Shown one piece after another: positions 46,163-58,153 of a DNA stretch of 64,000 bases; the first letter of the stretch is position 1; every line of letters begins with the position of its first letter. The stretch is from Zerene cesonia (taxonomy: Eukaryota > Arthropoda > Insecta > Lepidoptera > Pieridae). Location of the stretch: assembly GCF_012273895.1 (NCBI RefSeq), contig NC_052119.1:3782001-3846000 (forward strand). Direction: 5' to 3'. Position numbers and translations under genes: made by a program. Under the pieces are notes generated by a model. The model did no database searches. It was not told the origin of the DNA and saw only the letters and a list, made by a program, of their open reading frames with translations.

Positions 46163-48299
46163 TTTAATATGAAAGGGAGACTACGGCACGTTTGTGCATT
46201 TAAATAATATTTATTCTCTTTCTAATATAAAGCTCAGACAGCTATGCGGCTTTTGATTCACAATTTTTTGTATACGCGCCACTTAATACGTTGTTTTTAA
46301 TGTGAAAGTATACGCGAGATCGGGAGATAAAACTAGTTTATAATATTACTATTATAAAATAGCATGAAAACATTACCAACGTTTTTAATAACATTTACAG
46401 CAACGTGCTACAAATATATATAACAATGTGATAATAACGTATTATACCGCGTTTTTGATACAAAACTGTATTTTTGTTATGAGTATTAAATGTACCGTTA
46501 TATCTTCATACAACAACAATAGCTCATACAATACTAAAAATGTATAATGCATGTTTCTTTTTACATATACTATTCAAAATTGCCAGACTGCTGCTTGTTT
46601 GAATTGCATTATGATTTCAGTTTTTGTGCTGGTACACGTTCGGAGGCGCCGGTCGCTATGACAACGGCCTATATTTAATGACGATATTAATAACTCATTT
46701 TTTACCGGACCTTCCACCAAACACATAAATATGTCATTATTGACACGAATCAATTAGAGCTTGAACTTTCGACAGTATCAAAAAGTACCATTCAATTCGG
46801 TTTCTTATGATATAGCCAAAGTTCTTAAGGAGGTTTTTATCAAATTTAATAAGTACCTTATACGTATTATGGTATTATGGTATACCTTATCAGTATTTTG
46901 TTATTTTCCCACTATCTGAAAAGATAGCGGTGGTCAGTTCAAGACGCATGAGGATTTTTTATTTGTGAATAGAAAGTACGTGAAAAAGTTCTAGAATGTT
47001 CTGTATTAGAATTCCGTTATTTATTTTATTAAAGCACTACTTTTTTATGCACTTTGTTATAGTAGATTTTTATTGGCCAAGTGCAAATATTCGCTAATCA
47101 AGAAATTTATAATAATATTTAACTAAACATCAAATTTACAATAATATTTAACTAAATAATCTAAATAAAGTTAATCATAAATCTCCGGACCTATTTCTAT
47201 GTTTTATCTGGTTCTTAATTCAAAATGAATATGTAGATCATTCTTAAAAGACATACATAGAAATATGAACTTATTTAAATATTACTTGCAGTTAATAATT
47301 TGAATGAAGCAAAAGCTCGTAAAGCACGCAAATGGAGGCTCATCGCAAATAACCGCCTGACATAAGTATTTGGATATTATCTGAAAACGAATAACGTTTT
47401 CGTTTGCATTTAAATCAAATTAAGATTACGCAAGGGCTCATGACAAATTTACTGTTCTTCAACGAACCTCCCATAATTACGATGAAACATGGCGGATGCT
47501 ATCGGCTGATAAGAGATCCACCGTCCCCCTTAATAGCCACAAGCCAAACAGTTAATTTGTAATGTCTCCACATAACTCATGCCAGGGCGTTATTTTTCGC
47601 ACATATCGGAACATCTTCTGGTTTAACAAGTGTGATTAATTCGCGGCAACATGCTTTGGCGTCACCGACAATTTCGGTTTACCGTTTCGCAGTTTTTCAT
47701 CATCGTTTTGAGGTATTTTCATCGATAGAGTTAATGTATTTTATGGTAATTCGTATGCATAACTATAATGTTTCGTTATTTTTCAGTTTTGTTTCAATCT
47801 AGTATCATTTCTTTTAAAGCGATATATAGGTTTTTCATTGCTTCTGGTAATATATTATGAATGCGTTTTTTTATTGATTAATGGATATAATATAGCAATG
47901 TATTTCATGACCTCAGTAACATTTCGATAATATATGTTTAAAGGATTCAAATTAATCATAGAAAAATATTGTTTACTTATACTCATTCGAAAGTGTTATA
48001 ATTAAGTTCATTAAAAAATATGATGTCATATTTACTGAGAGAATTAATAAATCATAGATTGTCATTGTTGATCATACCGCTTTTTATATATTTCTTATTT
48101 AATTATTATTAGCAGATGCAGATTAGTAAAATGTTCTTACTTGTAAATCTTATTTGTAATAATAATATAGACAATTGTTTTCACACTAGCCTCGCCATCA
48201 CTTCAAGTTTTAATTCGATACAATTTACATACACAAGAATCGATTAAGTTAACAACTAAATCCTAACCTCTTCGTCAACGTCAACAATAATTAAGCCGA

Positions 48300-48610
48300 C
48301 AACTCGGTACCGTGTATAATCGATTGTGGGCACAACAATCCATTATAATCGGAGAATCGATCATCGCGAATCGCTCGCAAGCTACCTGTCACGGGCTGGC
48401 CGGACTTGCACCTTCATTATGCGGGAGCGGGGAACAAATCAAGCGGGCAGACATACGGACAGACGAGCGACCGATACAATAACGTATTTACAAGCCGCAC
48501 GTAACGAACAGATATGCGCATTGTCATGTAGATCGAGTCGAAAGTTTTTTGTGTTACGCAAAATTTTTGTTCGCCCCGACGTTTACTTAATTGTATCGAT
48601 TCATTGAGTT
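48300..48610. promoter_or_regulatory. CpG-richer unique block, candidate enhancer
   Basis: Repeated ATCGAT/TCGATC words (TATAATCGATTGTGG, GGAGAATCGATCATCGCGAA, GTATCGATTC), an AACAATCC/TATAATCG homeodomain-Sox-like pair and many CpG occur within 300 bp. No repeat family matches. Function is inferred only from composition and motif density. Confidence 0.25.
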
Positions 48611-49079
48611 TTTGCCGATATAATTGATCGGTGAGAAATCGTCTGGGAATAACCACTTCTTCCATATTCCGCATAATGTGAGGACAAAAACTGCAATTAA
48701 TGTACAACATAGTTGAATTTTTAGATGAGCTGTTATTTATCCCGAATTAGCCTGTTAATAGTATAGTTGTTTATTTTTAATGACAAACCGATTATGTTTT
48801 ATACAATAGAAAACTATATTACAATACTCTTAAATGTACTTTTCAATAACTCCATTATATTTGTATATATTGTTATCATGTAACCATATTTTGTTCTAAT
48901 TATAAAATTACTGCAGTATGTATAAAAAAAGTTTATGTACTTACAAATAATTTGTGATTTCTTCACATTTACGACAGAATTCGTATACCTCGTTAATGGA
49001 ATATAAGTTTTCCTATTAACTGACACTTAGATCAAGTAGATATTATGAATCAGGGTAGTGTGTGTGTAGAATGCTACTC

Positions 49080-49540
49080 ATTACAACACCGATGAGATTG
49101 GTCATACATTAAGATCTATTTCACAAAACCTAATCGGGCAAGGGTGTCACAAAAATATGAAATGTCACAAACACGATCATTTATCGTCGTCAAATGCGTC
49201 GTGACGCGCAATCACAGTTGACAGTTCTAAAGTGTCTACTGAGCCCCGGCGACCACCATTAAAGTATCGCAAACATCATTACCACTCATTATATCCAATT
49301 CATCTAGCCAACCCACGATTCCGATTCCTTAATTTTTTTCTCAGTCACGACGACACCTCAGCTATCTTAATGACGCTCTATTTTGAACTAAATCGTGTCT
49401 GAGAAACGTATGGAATTCGACGTGTGGCGGCCTCCTGTCTTGTTCGCTTTATTTGAATATAAAACGTCTCATATCTCAAAAGTAACACGCTATTATGGGC
49501 AACCTTTGCCGGCCATTAAAGCTCGAAATGCTGTAGCCTG
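49080..49540. promoter_or_regulatory. CpG-richer unique block, candidate enhancer
   Basis: Contains CGTCGTCAAATGCGTCGTGA, CGCGCAATCACAGTTGACAG (a Hth/Meis-like TTGACAG) and GGCGACCACC, in sequence that no repeat or frame explains. Evidence is limited to composition and motif words. Confidence 0.25.
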
Positions 49541-52500
49541 AAATGAATGTATTACCATTTAAATTTCTACCCGCTTCATAATAATCTTAAAAGATTTTCG
49601 ACTGATACGTTTGGCATCGCTTTTATAGCGACACTTAAAGGTTTCAATTTTAATTTTGCACAAAAAGCACTTATGCCTTTTGATATTCGTGCGGCTATGG
49701 GTGTAGATCGTGGTGAGGGTGAAGAGAGGTGAGTTCCATATAGGGGAGTCGCGTGGCAACGTCTCGGAGTCATCACACATGTTTAATTGCACACGAAAAA
49801 CTTATTGGACCGGTAGAGGAATTCAGCTCCGTACGACCACCGTTTAAGAGTTCTGGATACGTATAAATATGGATAGGGGCCAAAATTGTTTAGATTTTTC
49901 GGTTTTTAACGCGTAAACGTATCGGCCGTGGGTGTCCCGGAATTCTGGAAAACACAAATGGCTAATGGGATATTGGAGTTGTTTAGAACTCTATTAAACT
50001 TGAAGTGGACGTTTCTTCGTGATACAGATGTTTTGTCTAAATAAGGCGTTCTGCAGCTAACGGTGAGGTGATTGGAATAATGGCGATGCGTCCCACAGAG
50101 TTCACTTGTTAATTATTTTATATTAACTGATCCGCGTTCCTGGGCCAAAGGGAGGTCGTTTTGAATATTAATAGCTTTCAATTACAAATTCTTCTATATT
50201 TTTGCTTTTTGTCTAGCTGTTAGTAAAGGTTATTAAAATTCCTTTAGATATTACAGAAATTATTTTGCAAGTGCGTTGTCTAATCTTGGACGCGATGAAT
50301 TTTTATTGCAATTTTATTTTAAAAGGAAGTATATTCGATCAATATATACGGAATACCATAAATTACATTTTAACTTGCGCTATAAGGAATGATATTAATG
50401 GGTAAAAACTGAACCACAATGTAAGATAATGGTTTCATATCTGTTCTTAACTTGTAGTATTCTAATCATTGGCTTTTTATCATATACGATACATCTGTTT
50501 GTGAGCGTTACTAATTAAAATGACTTATCCTTTTAATATTGTATGATAGTACTATTATCGGAAGTAGTAAGCAACATAATGACAACATTATTTAGGTAAA
50601 TAAATATCCTTCATAGGTTTAGTAGGATATTTCGCGGGACAGATCAAAACAGTTTTTTTAGTAAACCTTTTTTGACTAATTTTGTGCAGTATAAATGCAG
50701 ATTCTACATTATGAGGTCGTGTTCAAATATTTTCTTGAAACTATTAAATAATAAATAACTAAGCAAAGCATATAGTTAGAACTGGGCAATAACAAATATC
50801 TCTAATATTCTGACGCGATAATCACTACAATTATTCCCATTCGTATTATAAAATATACGAAGAATTTTTCTTTGTTTCAATGAATAATTTTAATATACTG
50901 AGATAATTATTAAAAATAAAAGATAATTGCTAGCTATTATTTTTATACTTATTACCAATTTATATAACTAAAAATTGTGAAACACTTTTGAGAGTGTGTG
51001 GTATATACAAATTTACAATGCGGTATACCTATAAGGTTTTTACGCAAATAATAAACGTCAAAACATCTTTTGAAACATTCGTAGTGAACTTTAAAGTGAT
51101 GCAAATCATCAAAATGATATGAACATTTATTGATAGACAAAGCAGAGCGAACTTAGCGCGGCTTCGCCAAACAAGTATTTTTTCCTCAGCAGGGCGTCCC
51201 TGCAAGGTTGAATATAATTGTCTGATTGAATTGTAAATAAGATCATATATTGTACTGTTTGACCACTCAGATCTCACTGGAGATAATTATTAATTACTAC
51301 ATAATTCGCTGTTTGTATTTGCTGATCGTGTTTTTACTAGACATTCGTATATGGTGATCTTGATTGGAGCTAACGAGATTCGAGCATAGTTCAGTTATTC
51401 CCAGAGAGTATTTGAGAGGATAAATAACAATTTTTCTTTTACAATTACAGTCATAAGCTTACCATTTCTAGTCGTTATAAATAATAAATTAGTTTAGATC
51501 GAGCTACGCTGCATTTAGTAGCTGCATTGCTAAACTCGCTTATAGACTCATTCCTTACTTGCAGATTAAATTAATGATGAAAGGATCACAACACTTTTTG
51601 TGTCAATCGACCATTTTAGATGGGTACTCATATTGTTATACATACAAGTGAAACATTTAACATTATAAAAGCAGGTGGATGAGTTCAAAACAAAGCACAC
51701 ATAAAAGTCAAGTGTTGTGTTAGTTATGAAATGTTGCACAATATGTTGTTGTTTATTTGATACCTTCTAATGTATAAAATATATGGACTAATTTTTTGAT
51801 ATATAAATGTGGTGCAGGACAGCTGGACGATATGTTTTAAACACCGAGTCTGAATTATATCATACAATCGCAACTTCGAAAATACTCATTCTTTATAAGG
51901 CGGCATCTCAAAGTTTAATTATGGTGATTAAAGCTTCTGAATCATATCATTGTACATGTATAAGATTAATATTAACACAGAGAAAGTTAATAAATTATGA
52001 TAAACAGTTATATACCTTATGCAGTTAAATTAAAATTAAAATCTGTTTGTCATTGTATATATTGCAATTATTTGGAATTGTACATGAAAAAGCTCGCTCG
52101 CAACTGCGTTTGTATGATATCGTAACAGCGTATCAGTTATCAGGAAAATGTCGTTATTCTGAATGATATTCAGACCATTATTTAACATTTTCTGCTACAC
52201 ATTCCGTGAAATGTATTAAATCAAACGGTCATTGATATTTAGTAAATTCCTAGAATAACAGAAATACTATTTCTTTGGGCGTTAAAATGAGCTGCGAGTT
52301 TTTATTCTCCATACATATTTAGGCAATTCGAAATCTCTAACAGTTGTCCTTTCGTAAGCGCAATGCGTTTATATTCCAGGCAGGTGATATTTGGGGCAAT
52401 TAATGTCTTTAATACCTTCGTGATGTTTTCCCAAAATAAGGCCGCGAAGTTTGTCAAATGCTTCCGAGGGCATTCGCGTCATGATCAAAACAATTTGTAG

Positions 52501-53089
52501 TCGGTTTTTGTGCGGAACGATCTTCTGAATCGATTTTAATGCCACGGATATCTTCGGTGTGCACACTACAGTTTATTAGCGTAAAACATGATACCGCGTA
52601 GTAATTGTATTGTCTGAGTAAAATGTCGTTAGTATTTCGATGGTCGGTACTTGTTTTCTTTTCAATACTTTATGAAGCATTGTTAAACATATTCACGTAT
52701 AATATGATAATTTATGTTTGCATTAAAAAGACTGTTGCATTTTAAAATATTTTTTATTCCTGGATTGATGTTAAAAATCTCAAAGTAAACAAACAAAAAT
52801 TTTGATAACTTCCCCTAAAATGTTTGTCATAAATACCATTAAATAAAATTGGAGTGTCTGTTTGTAATATTAAAATAACCACTTTTTGCTAGATACATAT
52901 TTAGGCTACTGTATATTCCAATATTTCCAATGGATAAATTCGGATATAAAGGAAAACCTCATTTACTCTATTATTTACCGTGAGTAAACTTAGTATGAAT
53001 GTGTTTGCAAGGAAAATTGCTATCCAAAAATTGCGAGGTAAAATTGAATTTAAATTCATTTTAACGCGTTTGCACAATTGCATTCTTCA

Positions 53090-53480
53090 ACCGTCGAGTA
53101 CCAATTATTCAGCAGCTCTGCGCGAGTTTAACTCCGAAACCGCTTAAAATTTAATTAAACATTTAAATCAGCAAACAAAACGCGATAACAGTTAACACAA
53201 AAACCGTAACAATTATATGGAATCTTTACTTGCGGCGAGCGTTCGAAAAACTCACCACGTGTTCGGACTGACAACGAAGGAAATTAATTATCGGGTGGGA
53301 GCCCTGAACTATTTGCGAGTGGCAGCCCTTGTTAGCCCGGCACGCTACGTTGGAGTACTCTCGACGTAATTTTTTGTTGCGCGCGCGACAAGTCAGGAAT
53401 ATAAAGTCGCAAGTCTTCCCGGTCCATATTTGGCGAGACCCTTAGGCGAGATTCCGTCAGGGTGCGTACGATGGGTATAT
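53090..53480. promoter_or_regulatory. CpG-richer block with CArG box
   Basis: CCATATTTGG at 53424-53433 is a perfect CArG box (CC, six A/T, GG), the binding site of SRF. A TATAAAG occurs 24 bp upstream (53400-53406), and the stretch before it is CpG-rich (TTGTTGCGCGCGCGACAAG). CACGTG occurs at about 53257. This could be an enhancer or a promoter, but no exon follows. Confidence 0.3.
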
Positions 53481-54461
53481 ATTTATTTGTTCAGCAAATG
53501 AGGCATCGACCGTTGTTCGATAAGCAGATGCTTCTGTGGTTGCTAAGCACCCGCAGTAGAGTATTGTCTTGCGCCGCCTGTACCAGATTTGTCCTGTTGC
53601 TATTACATTTTATGGTAAATTCTGCAAAACAAACACATAATATAGAAAAAATAGATTTATATATTATTGCATCGGCTAAATACCTAAAACGGTTTATGTA
53701 TTAAAACATATAGCAGTATATATTCCCATTGTAAATAAAATTAGAAGATTACAAACATACTCTAATAACCTGAATCTCAATCAACACTTTCCTCTGTTAA
53801 GCTATTATAAATAATAAAACAATGAACTTAGTACATATTTATGATGTTGTATTATAATGGCGCACCTCTCTCAGTGTCCAAGCAGTGGACAAAGACAGGC
53901 TGTCTGCTGCGGGCGTGTACTAGACACGGAACGAATATAATTTATTCAATCCTCCATATAAAAGTATGTATTATTTATCAGTAATTGACCATATTAAGAT
54001 AAACTATGTGTAGGTACTGATAAAAACAAAAACTGATTATGGAAGAATTTAAGGTGTAACGGTAGTCATAATTGAAAGTATTTAGTTTACCTATTCCTTG
54101 TGTTCATTTGATTATAATTTGTGCAATATGTTTCGTAAATATAAAGCTAAATCTGGTGTTTACACATTTAATTTATTCATAATTTGTAAATTATGTAGTA
54201 ATTTTACAAATTTGGTTGAAATTATTTCGAACTCCTACAATAGTAATTGTATTTACAACTTCAAAGACATCAATTATTCAATAGATATTGATTATTGATT
54301 GCACTTTATATAGAATGTTGCATCACACAAAACAGACCGTTAACAAGTCGTTACACCGAACACGACAATATTTCACTGCTCATAAAAAGATATCATTAGA
54401 ATCGAAACATAGATAGTATTCCGTAATTATCTTTAATATGTATTTAGCTAGCCAATTATAG

Positions 54462-54620
54462 ATAGGCAGTACGGGCCGCACGTTCCTGCGACGTTCCCAG
54501 GAGCGCGGGGTTCCGGGTTCGCTTCCCGGTAGCACGTGAGAAACTCGTGTGCCATATTGAGCGGGAGTATTTTTTGCTACCGACCTTTGCGTAGCTCACT
54601 TGTTAGTAGTTTTTCCTAGG
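54462..54620 (+). repeat. Possible tRNA-related SINE remnant
   Basis: CAGGAGCGCGGGGTTCCGGG, TTCGCTTCCCGGTAGCACG holds a B-box-like GGTTCGCTTCC (54516-54526) inside a CCGGG..CCCGG stem. The CG-rich module GTACGGGCCGCACGTTCCTG precedes it. An A box is not clear and no flanking duplication is seen. Confidence 0.35.
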
Positions 54621-55379
54621 TTCACGGGCTTGATTCGATTTGAATTATCGATGTGTTTTTACTTTCGCATCGATTTATTGGCGTGTTTTCGTTTTGGATT
54701 GTTTGTTTGCTTGCAGCGGTAAAAAGCTGTATGTTTTTTTAAAACCAATGTGATGTGTTACTGGCATGCGCTGTCACGGAATGACCAGTGAATTTTGTCC
54801 TAAATACGAGAATTGCTCGCGCGCGAGAAACGCTTTTAATGTGTGAAGTCCATATGAGAGAGACCAAGGTGCAGGCCAGACCCTTAAAGGTTCTCAAATA
54901 AGATCTTGACATCAGATAAATCAACTGTTTTGCTTTCGTTAGTCATACCCACTAGCAATAACATCTCCAATCATATTCACACGGCCCGATAAGGGTCAGC
55001 GCAGTCAGAACAGTAATCCGAAAACGTCCAACAATTCTAATTCTCGTGACAGCTGTCACAATTTGACATGTGTTGTCGCTGACCTGTCATGCCAGATTTT
55101 ATTAGATCCTACTCTAGTTAGGTCGTGTTATAAGGTGACAGTGACCTATCTGTTAATGCATTTGGGAGTTGATTTATGTTGAATTGGACGATACGCCCAG
55201 TACATGCAATTACACGCTGGGTTATTCTATTTTGATGTGATGGAGTACTACTTTGAACTTCTTAAAATATGATAAGCAGTTATATAGCCCTATAATATTG
55301 CGGATTTTAGAAGTTAGAGCATATTTTTTCGTATGATAAGTATCGGCATGTCACCTTGTGGGTTAACAGGTAAATATAT
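54621..55379. other. Spacer, no gene seen
   Basis: No supported gene. A CG-balanced part at about 54740-55100 includes an open frame on the minus strand (54739-54924) without domain features. Confidence 0.4.
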
Positions 55380-55515
55380 GAATAATCTGTTTCACTGATA
55401 ATTTTTTCTTTACGGACAAGCAGGTGATCAAACCTTCTGTGTCCTCCCAGACCGAAAGATATTAATTACCCAACGTGAATCAAACGAAGCTCACGCGTTA
55501 ACCAATGTAAAAAAG
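55380..55515 (-). mobile_element. tRNA-derived SINE, decayed and 3'-truncated
   Basis: Read on the minus strand: TTGGTTAACGCGTGAGC (A-box region with a deletion), then TCTTTCGGTCTGGGAGGACA, CAGAAGGTTTGATCACCTGC, TTGTCCGTAAAGAAAAAATT and ATCAGTGAAACAGAT. The order and spacing follow the intact copy at 42355. The B box is damaged, so it is no longer a polymerase III template. Confidence 0.75.
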
Positions 55516-55545
55516 GCGTTCGGACAAAATATATGGTATATTATC

Positions 55546-55700
55546 TGTGTCCCGCGGTTTTACCCGCATACTACCTGAAGTTATATAGCCTTAAGCCTTC
55601 CACAATAAATGGACTCAATGGACGAAATGGACGATCTTTATTTATTTTTCCAAACAAACTTCAGTTTGATAATATTAATATAGATGTATAATTTATCTAT
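55546..55700 (-). mobile_element. Helitron-like remnant
   Basis: CTGTGTCCCGCGGTTTTACC, CGCATACTACCTGAAG begins with the characteristic CCCGCGG-TTTTA-CCCGC hairpin of a Helitron 3' end read on the minus strand. ATATAGCCTTAAGCCTTCCA and AAACTTCAGTTTGATAATAT, TAATATAGATG resemble a sister family (end of the CTATACTAATATT class). The CTAG terminus is lost. Confidence 0.55.
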
Positions 55701-58153
55701 AATACGACCAATTTTATTTAGTAATTTTAGATTTTGCGTTGGATCTTCGCCAAAATTCAGTTAAACTTCAATATATCAATAAAGGTTAACTCCTGAAAAA
55801 TAAAAAGGAATCATACGTGCATTATCGTGACTATATTTTGTTATCTTTGGAAAATGATCATAGTACTAAATTATATACCTACTTATCATTGTTATTAATA
55901 CGCAGTTTTTTTTTATGTTTATTATTTTTTCATTCATAATACATAAATAGTCAATCAACTGAGTATACTAACAGCAAATCGTATTGTGTTTGCAGCGAAT
56001 AGTTTGATATTTTCAATAAATTTTCTTTGTTTCTTAAAGTAATATCCACACTGCAGGTAAAATATTTATAATAGCGTTGTCATCATCTATTTTAATTGCA
56101 TATAAATATGTTCCGATTCCTTTATTTAGACTTAATTGACTCCCTATGTTTGTGTTACTGTAAATTAACGTTTGATGTATGTGTGCCATAATATAATAAA
56201 TCAATCTGCTATTGGACAGACTGCCAACACATTATTACGCGTAGGAGTGTCTCTTAACCACTTAGATTGATTGCATGTATCTTAAATTATATATAAAATT
56301 ATTAATGTCTTGCGCCTTATTCTAAAGTTTGAATTTTACTTTACGTGGACAAGAAGTTTTCGAATATGCGTCTAATTATTTCGTCGTTCTAATGAGACCG
56401 TGTTTTTTTCAGTTTTTACACGGAAATTCAAATAACTTTTTAAAAACTTCCCAACTGCATCTGTTTCGCTGTTATTTTTTGCTTACAGCCAAGTTAATAC
56501 CAACCATAAACCTAGCTATAAAGTATAGCATTTTCTTGTGTTTGATTATACGCGACTATTATATATTTAGAAATTAAAGACTTTTTAACGGATTCTAAAC
56601 GCGATTTTTTCATTATATTTCACATGTGGTCACGGGGAGACTGGAGGACTCGCTGTAAAGTGTTTGAAAGGTCGGGTTAATAATATAATGATTAAATAGC
56701 TTTTAAAAACCGTTAAAAAGTCTTTAATTAAAGCTATAAAGTAAATAACAAATCAGAGGTAAATTCTGTATTTGCTAAAAGTCAAATGTATTGATCTGGT
56801 ACCATTTATACAATATTATAATATGATTATCGCCTTAATCTACATCGTAATAACCATACTAAGATATAATACGAATCCAGGTAGATATTGGCTGTATTGG
56901 GATTTACATATAAAATATTGATACAAATGTATGTTTTCATAAACGGAACAAGCGGTCTCGCCCATAATTTACTATGGGAAAACACAGTTTCACGGCGTCT
57001 TATCATCCCGAAGTAATGACAAATGATCTGAATATCGCTGGTATTAAATCCTGGGTCTGTGCAGTCGGATAAATCTGTTCGTGATAGGCCGAATACCTGG
57101 GGCGAAATCTTATGAACACTTTACACTCTGAATAAATTCTCTTCTGATTGTTGTGCCGCTGTTGTTCAAGTCGTTTCGGTTTCTTTACTTTAAACACCAG
57201 ATACGTACTTCTGTGATGCGGATGTATTTTGGGTGTTTCACGGAAACGCTTCTTCGTTGTCACAAATAGCAGTATAGTCAAACTTTACGTAAAAAATATT
57301 AACATTATATTTATTATTAATGAATGTAATATCATCATAATTCAACATTATCTTGTTCGTCATAGTAAATCAGAGGTTTCAAATTTTATTACAACCAACC
57401 GCTCTCCTTTTAATAAAACATTTTTCATACCACGTCAAATTTAAAAATCATTAGTTTTTCTTGTTCCCATACTGATTTCCAAAGCACTAAAGGGCACAAA
57501 CTCAGCCCCCGGGCACCACGATGCCCTGCCACCGATGGTTCCGATGTTTGCCGACGCTCCAGCCTCACGGCGTCGCCAATCTGCAAGGCGGGCCCGAAGT
57601 GGTGCGAACTACAAAATTACAACTCATGTGCGAACTGACGACCTCTCCATCACGTGTTCTTTCTGCATCTAGTATCTACTTAGCGGTAATGATCACATGA
57701 GATTTGAATTCGCGATTTAAAATTGCTCTGTCTTCAAAGAAATTGTAATCTTTTGTCTTTGTCTTTATAATGGAAGGAATAGAAAAGTTATTTTAAGTAA
57801 ATTATCATACGTATTATGATATGTATTCTAATCAAATGAATTCAACATTTACAAGGAAAATTTTAAGAATTTGCAATGAAAAGTTGTTTTTTTTTTTTTA
57901 CATTAACCTTTTTGCCTCGCGTCGCATAAATAAAAATAAATGGTCTGCCGGAAATCGCCTCATATCATAAATGTTTTAATAAAAACTAAAACTTATATAT
58001 TTATCATAAAAGTCGTATGAATAAACTGATAAGTCTAAACGTCGACCAATAAATTCCTCTTTATGACTACAAAAACAGGTTGCATAATGTTCCCGTCTGA
58101 TTTAAAGGTCATTTAAAATCAAGCACTCTTTCATTTCTCATTACCGTATAATA
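55701..58153. other. Spacer, no gene seen
   Basis: Mostly A/T-rich. One GC-rich island at about 57490-57610 (CAGCCCCCGGGCACCACGAT, GCGGGCCCGAAGTGG) could be a degraded retroelement coding fragment or an exon; no open frame carries it convincingly. Nothing else recognised. Confidence 0.4.

Larger units (their letters stand above)
46163..54461. other. Long mostly unique spacer, no gene seen
   Basis: About 8.3 kb with no supported gene and no recognised transposon, the longest transposon-free stretch in the window. It alternates A/T-rich DNA with CpG-richer blocks near 47440-47710, 48300-48610, 49080-49540 and 53090-53480. A short diverged tandem repeat (AATTTA-AATAATATTTAACTAAA) lies at about 47104-47155. 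Opposed open frames at 48326-48710 and 49547-49792 overlap on both strands and reflect locally balanced base composition, not genes. Confidence 0.4.

Noticed and set aside
48326..48710. Overlapping frames on both strands (93 and 97 codons)
   Set aside because: Overlap on opposite strands in a CG-balanced block is expected by chance; starts are not ATG on the plus strand.
56040..56060. Second recursive splice site (CTGCAG then GTAAAA)
   Set aside because: Weak donor half and poor pyrimidine tract; likewise TTAACAG/GTAAAT near 55372.
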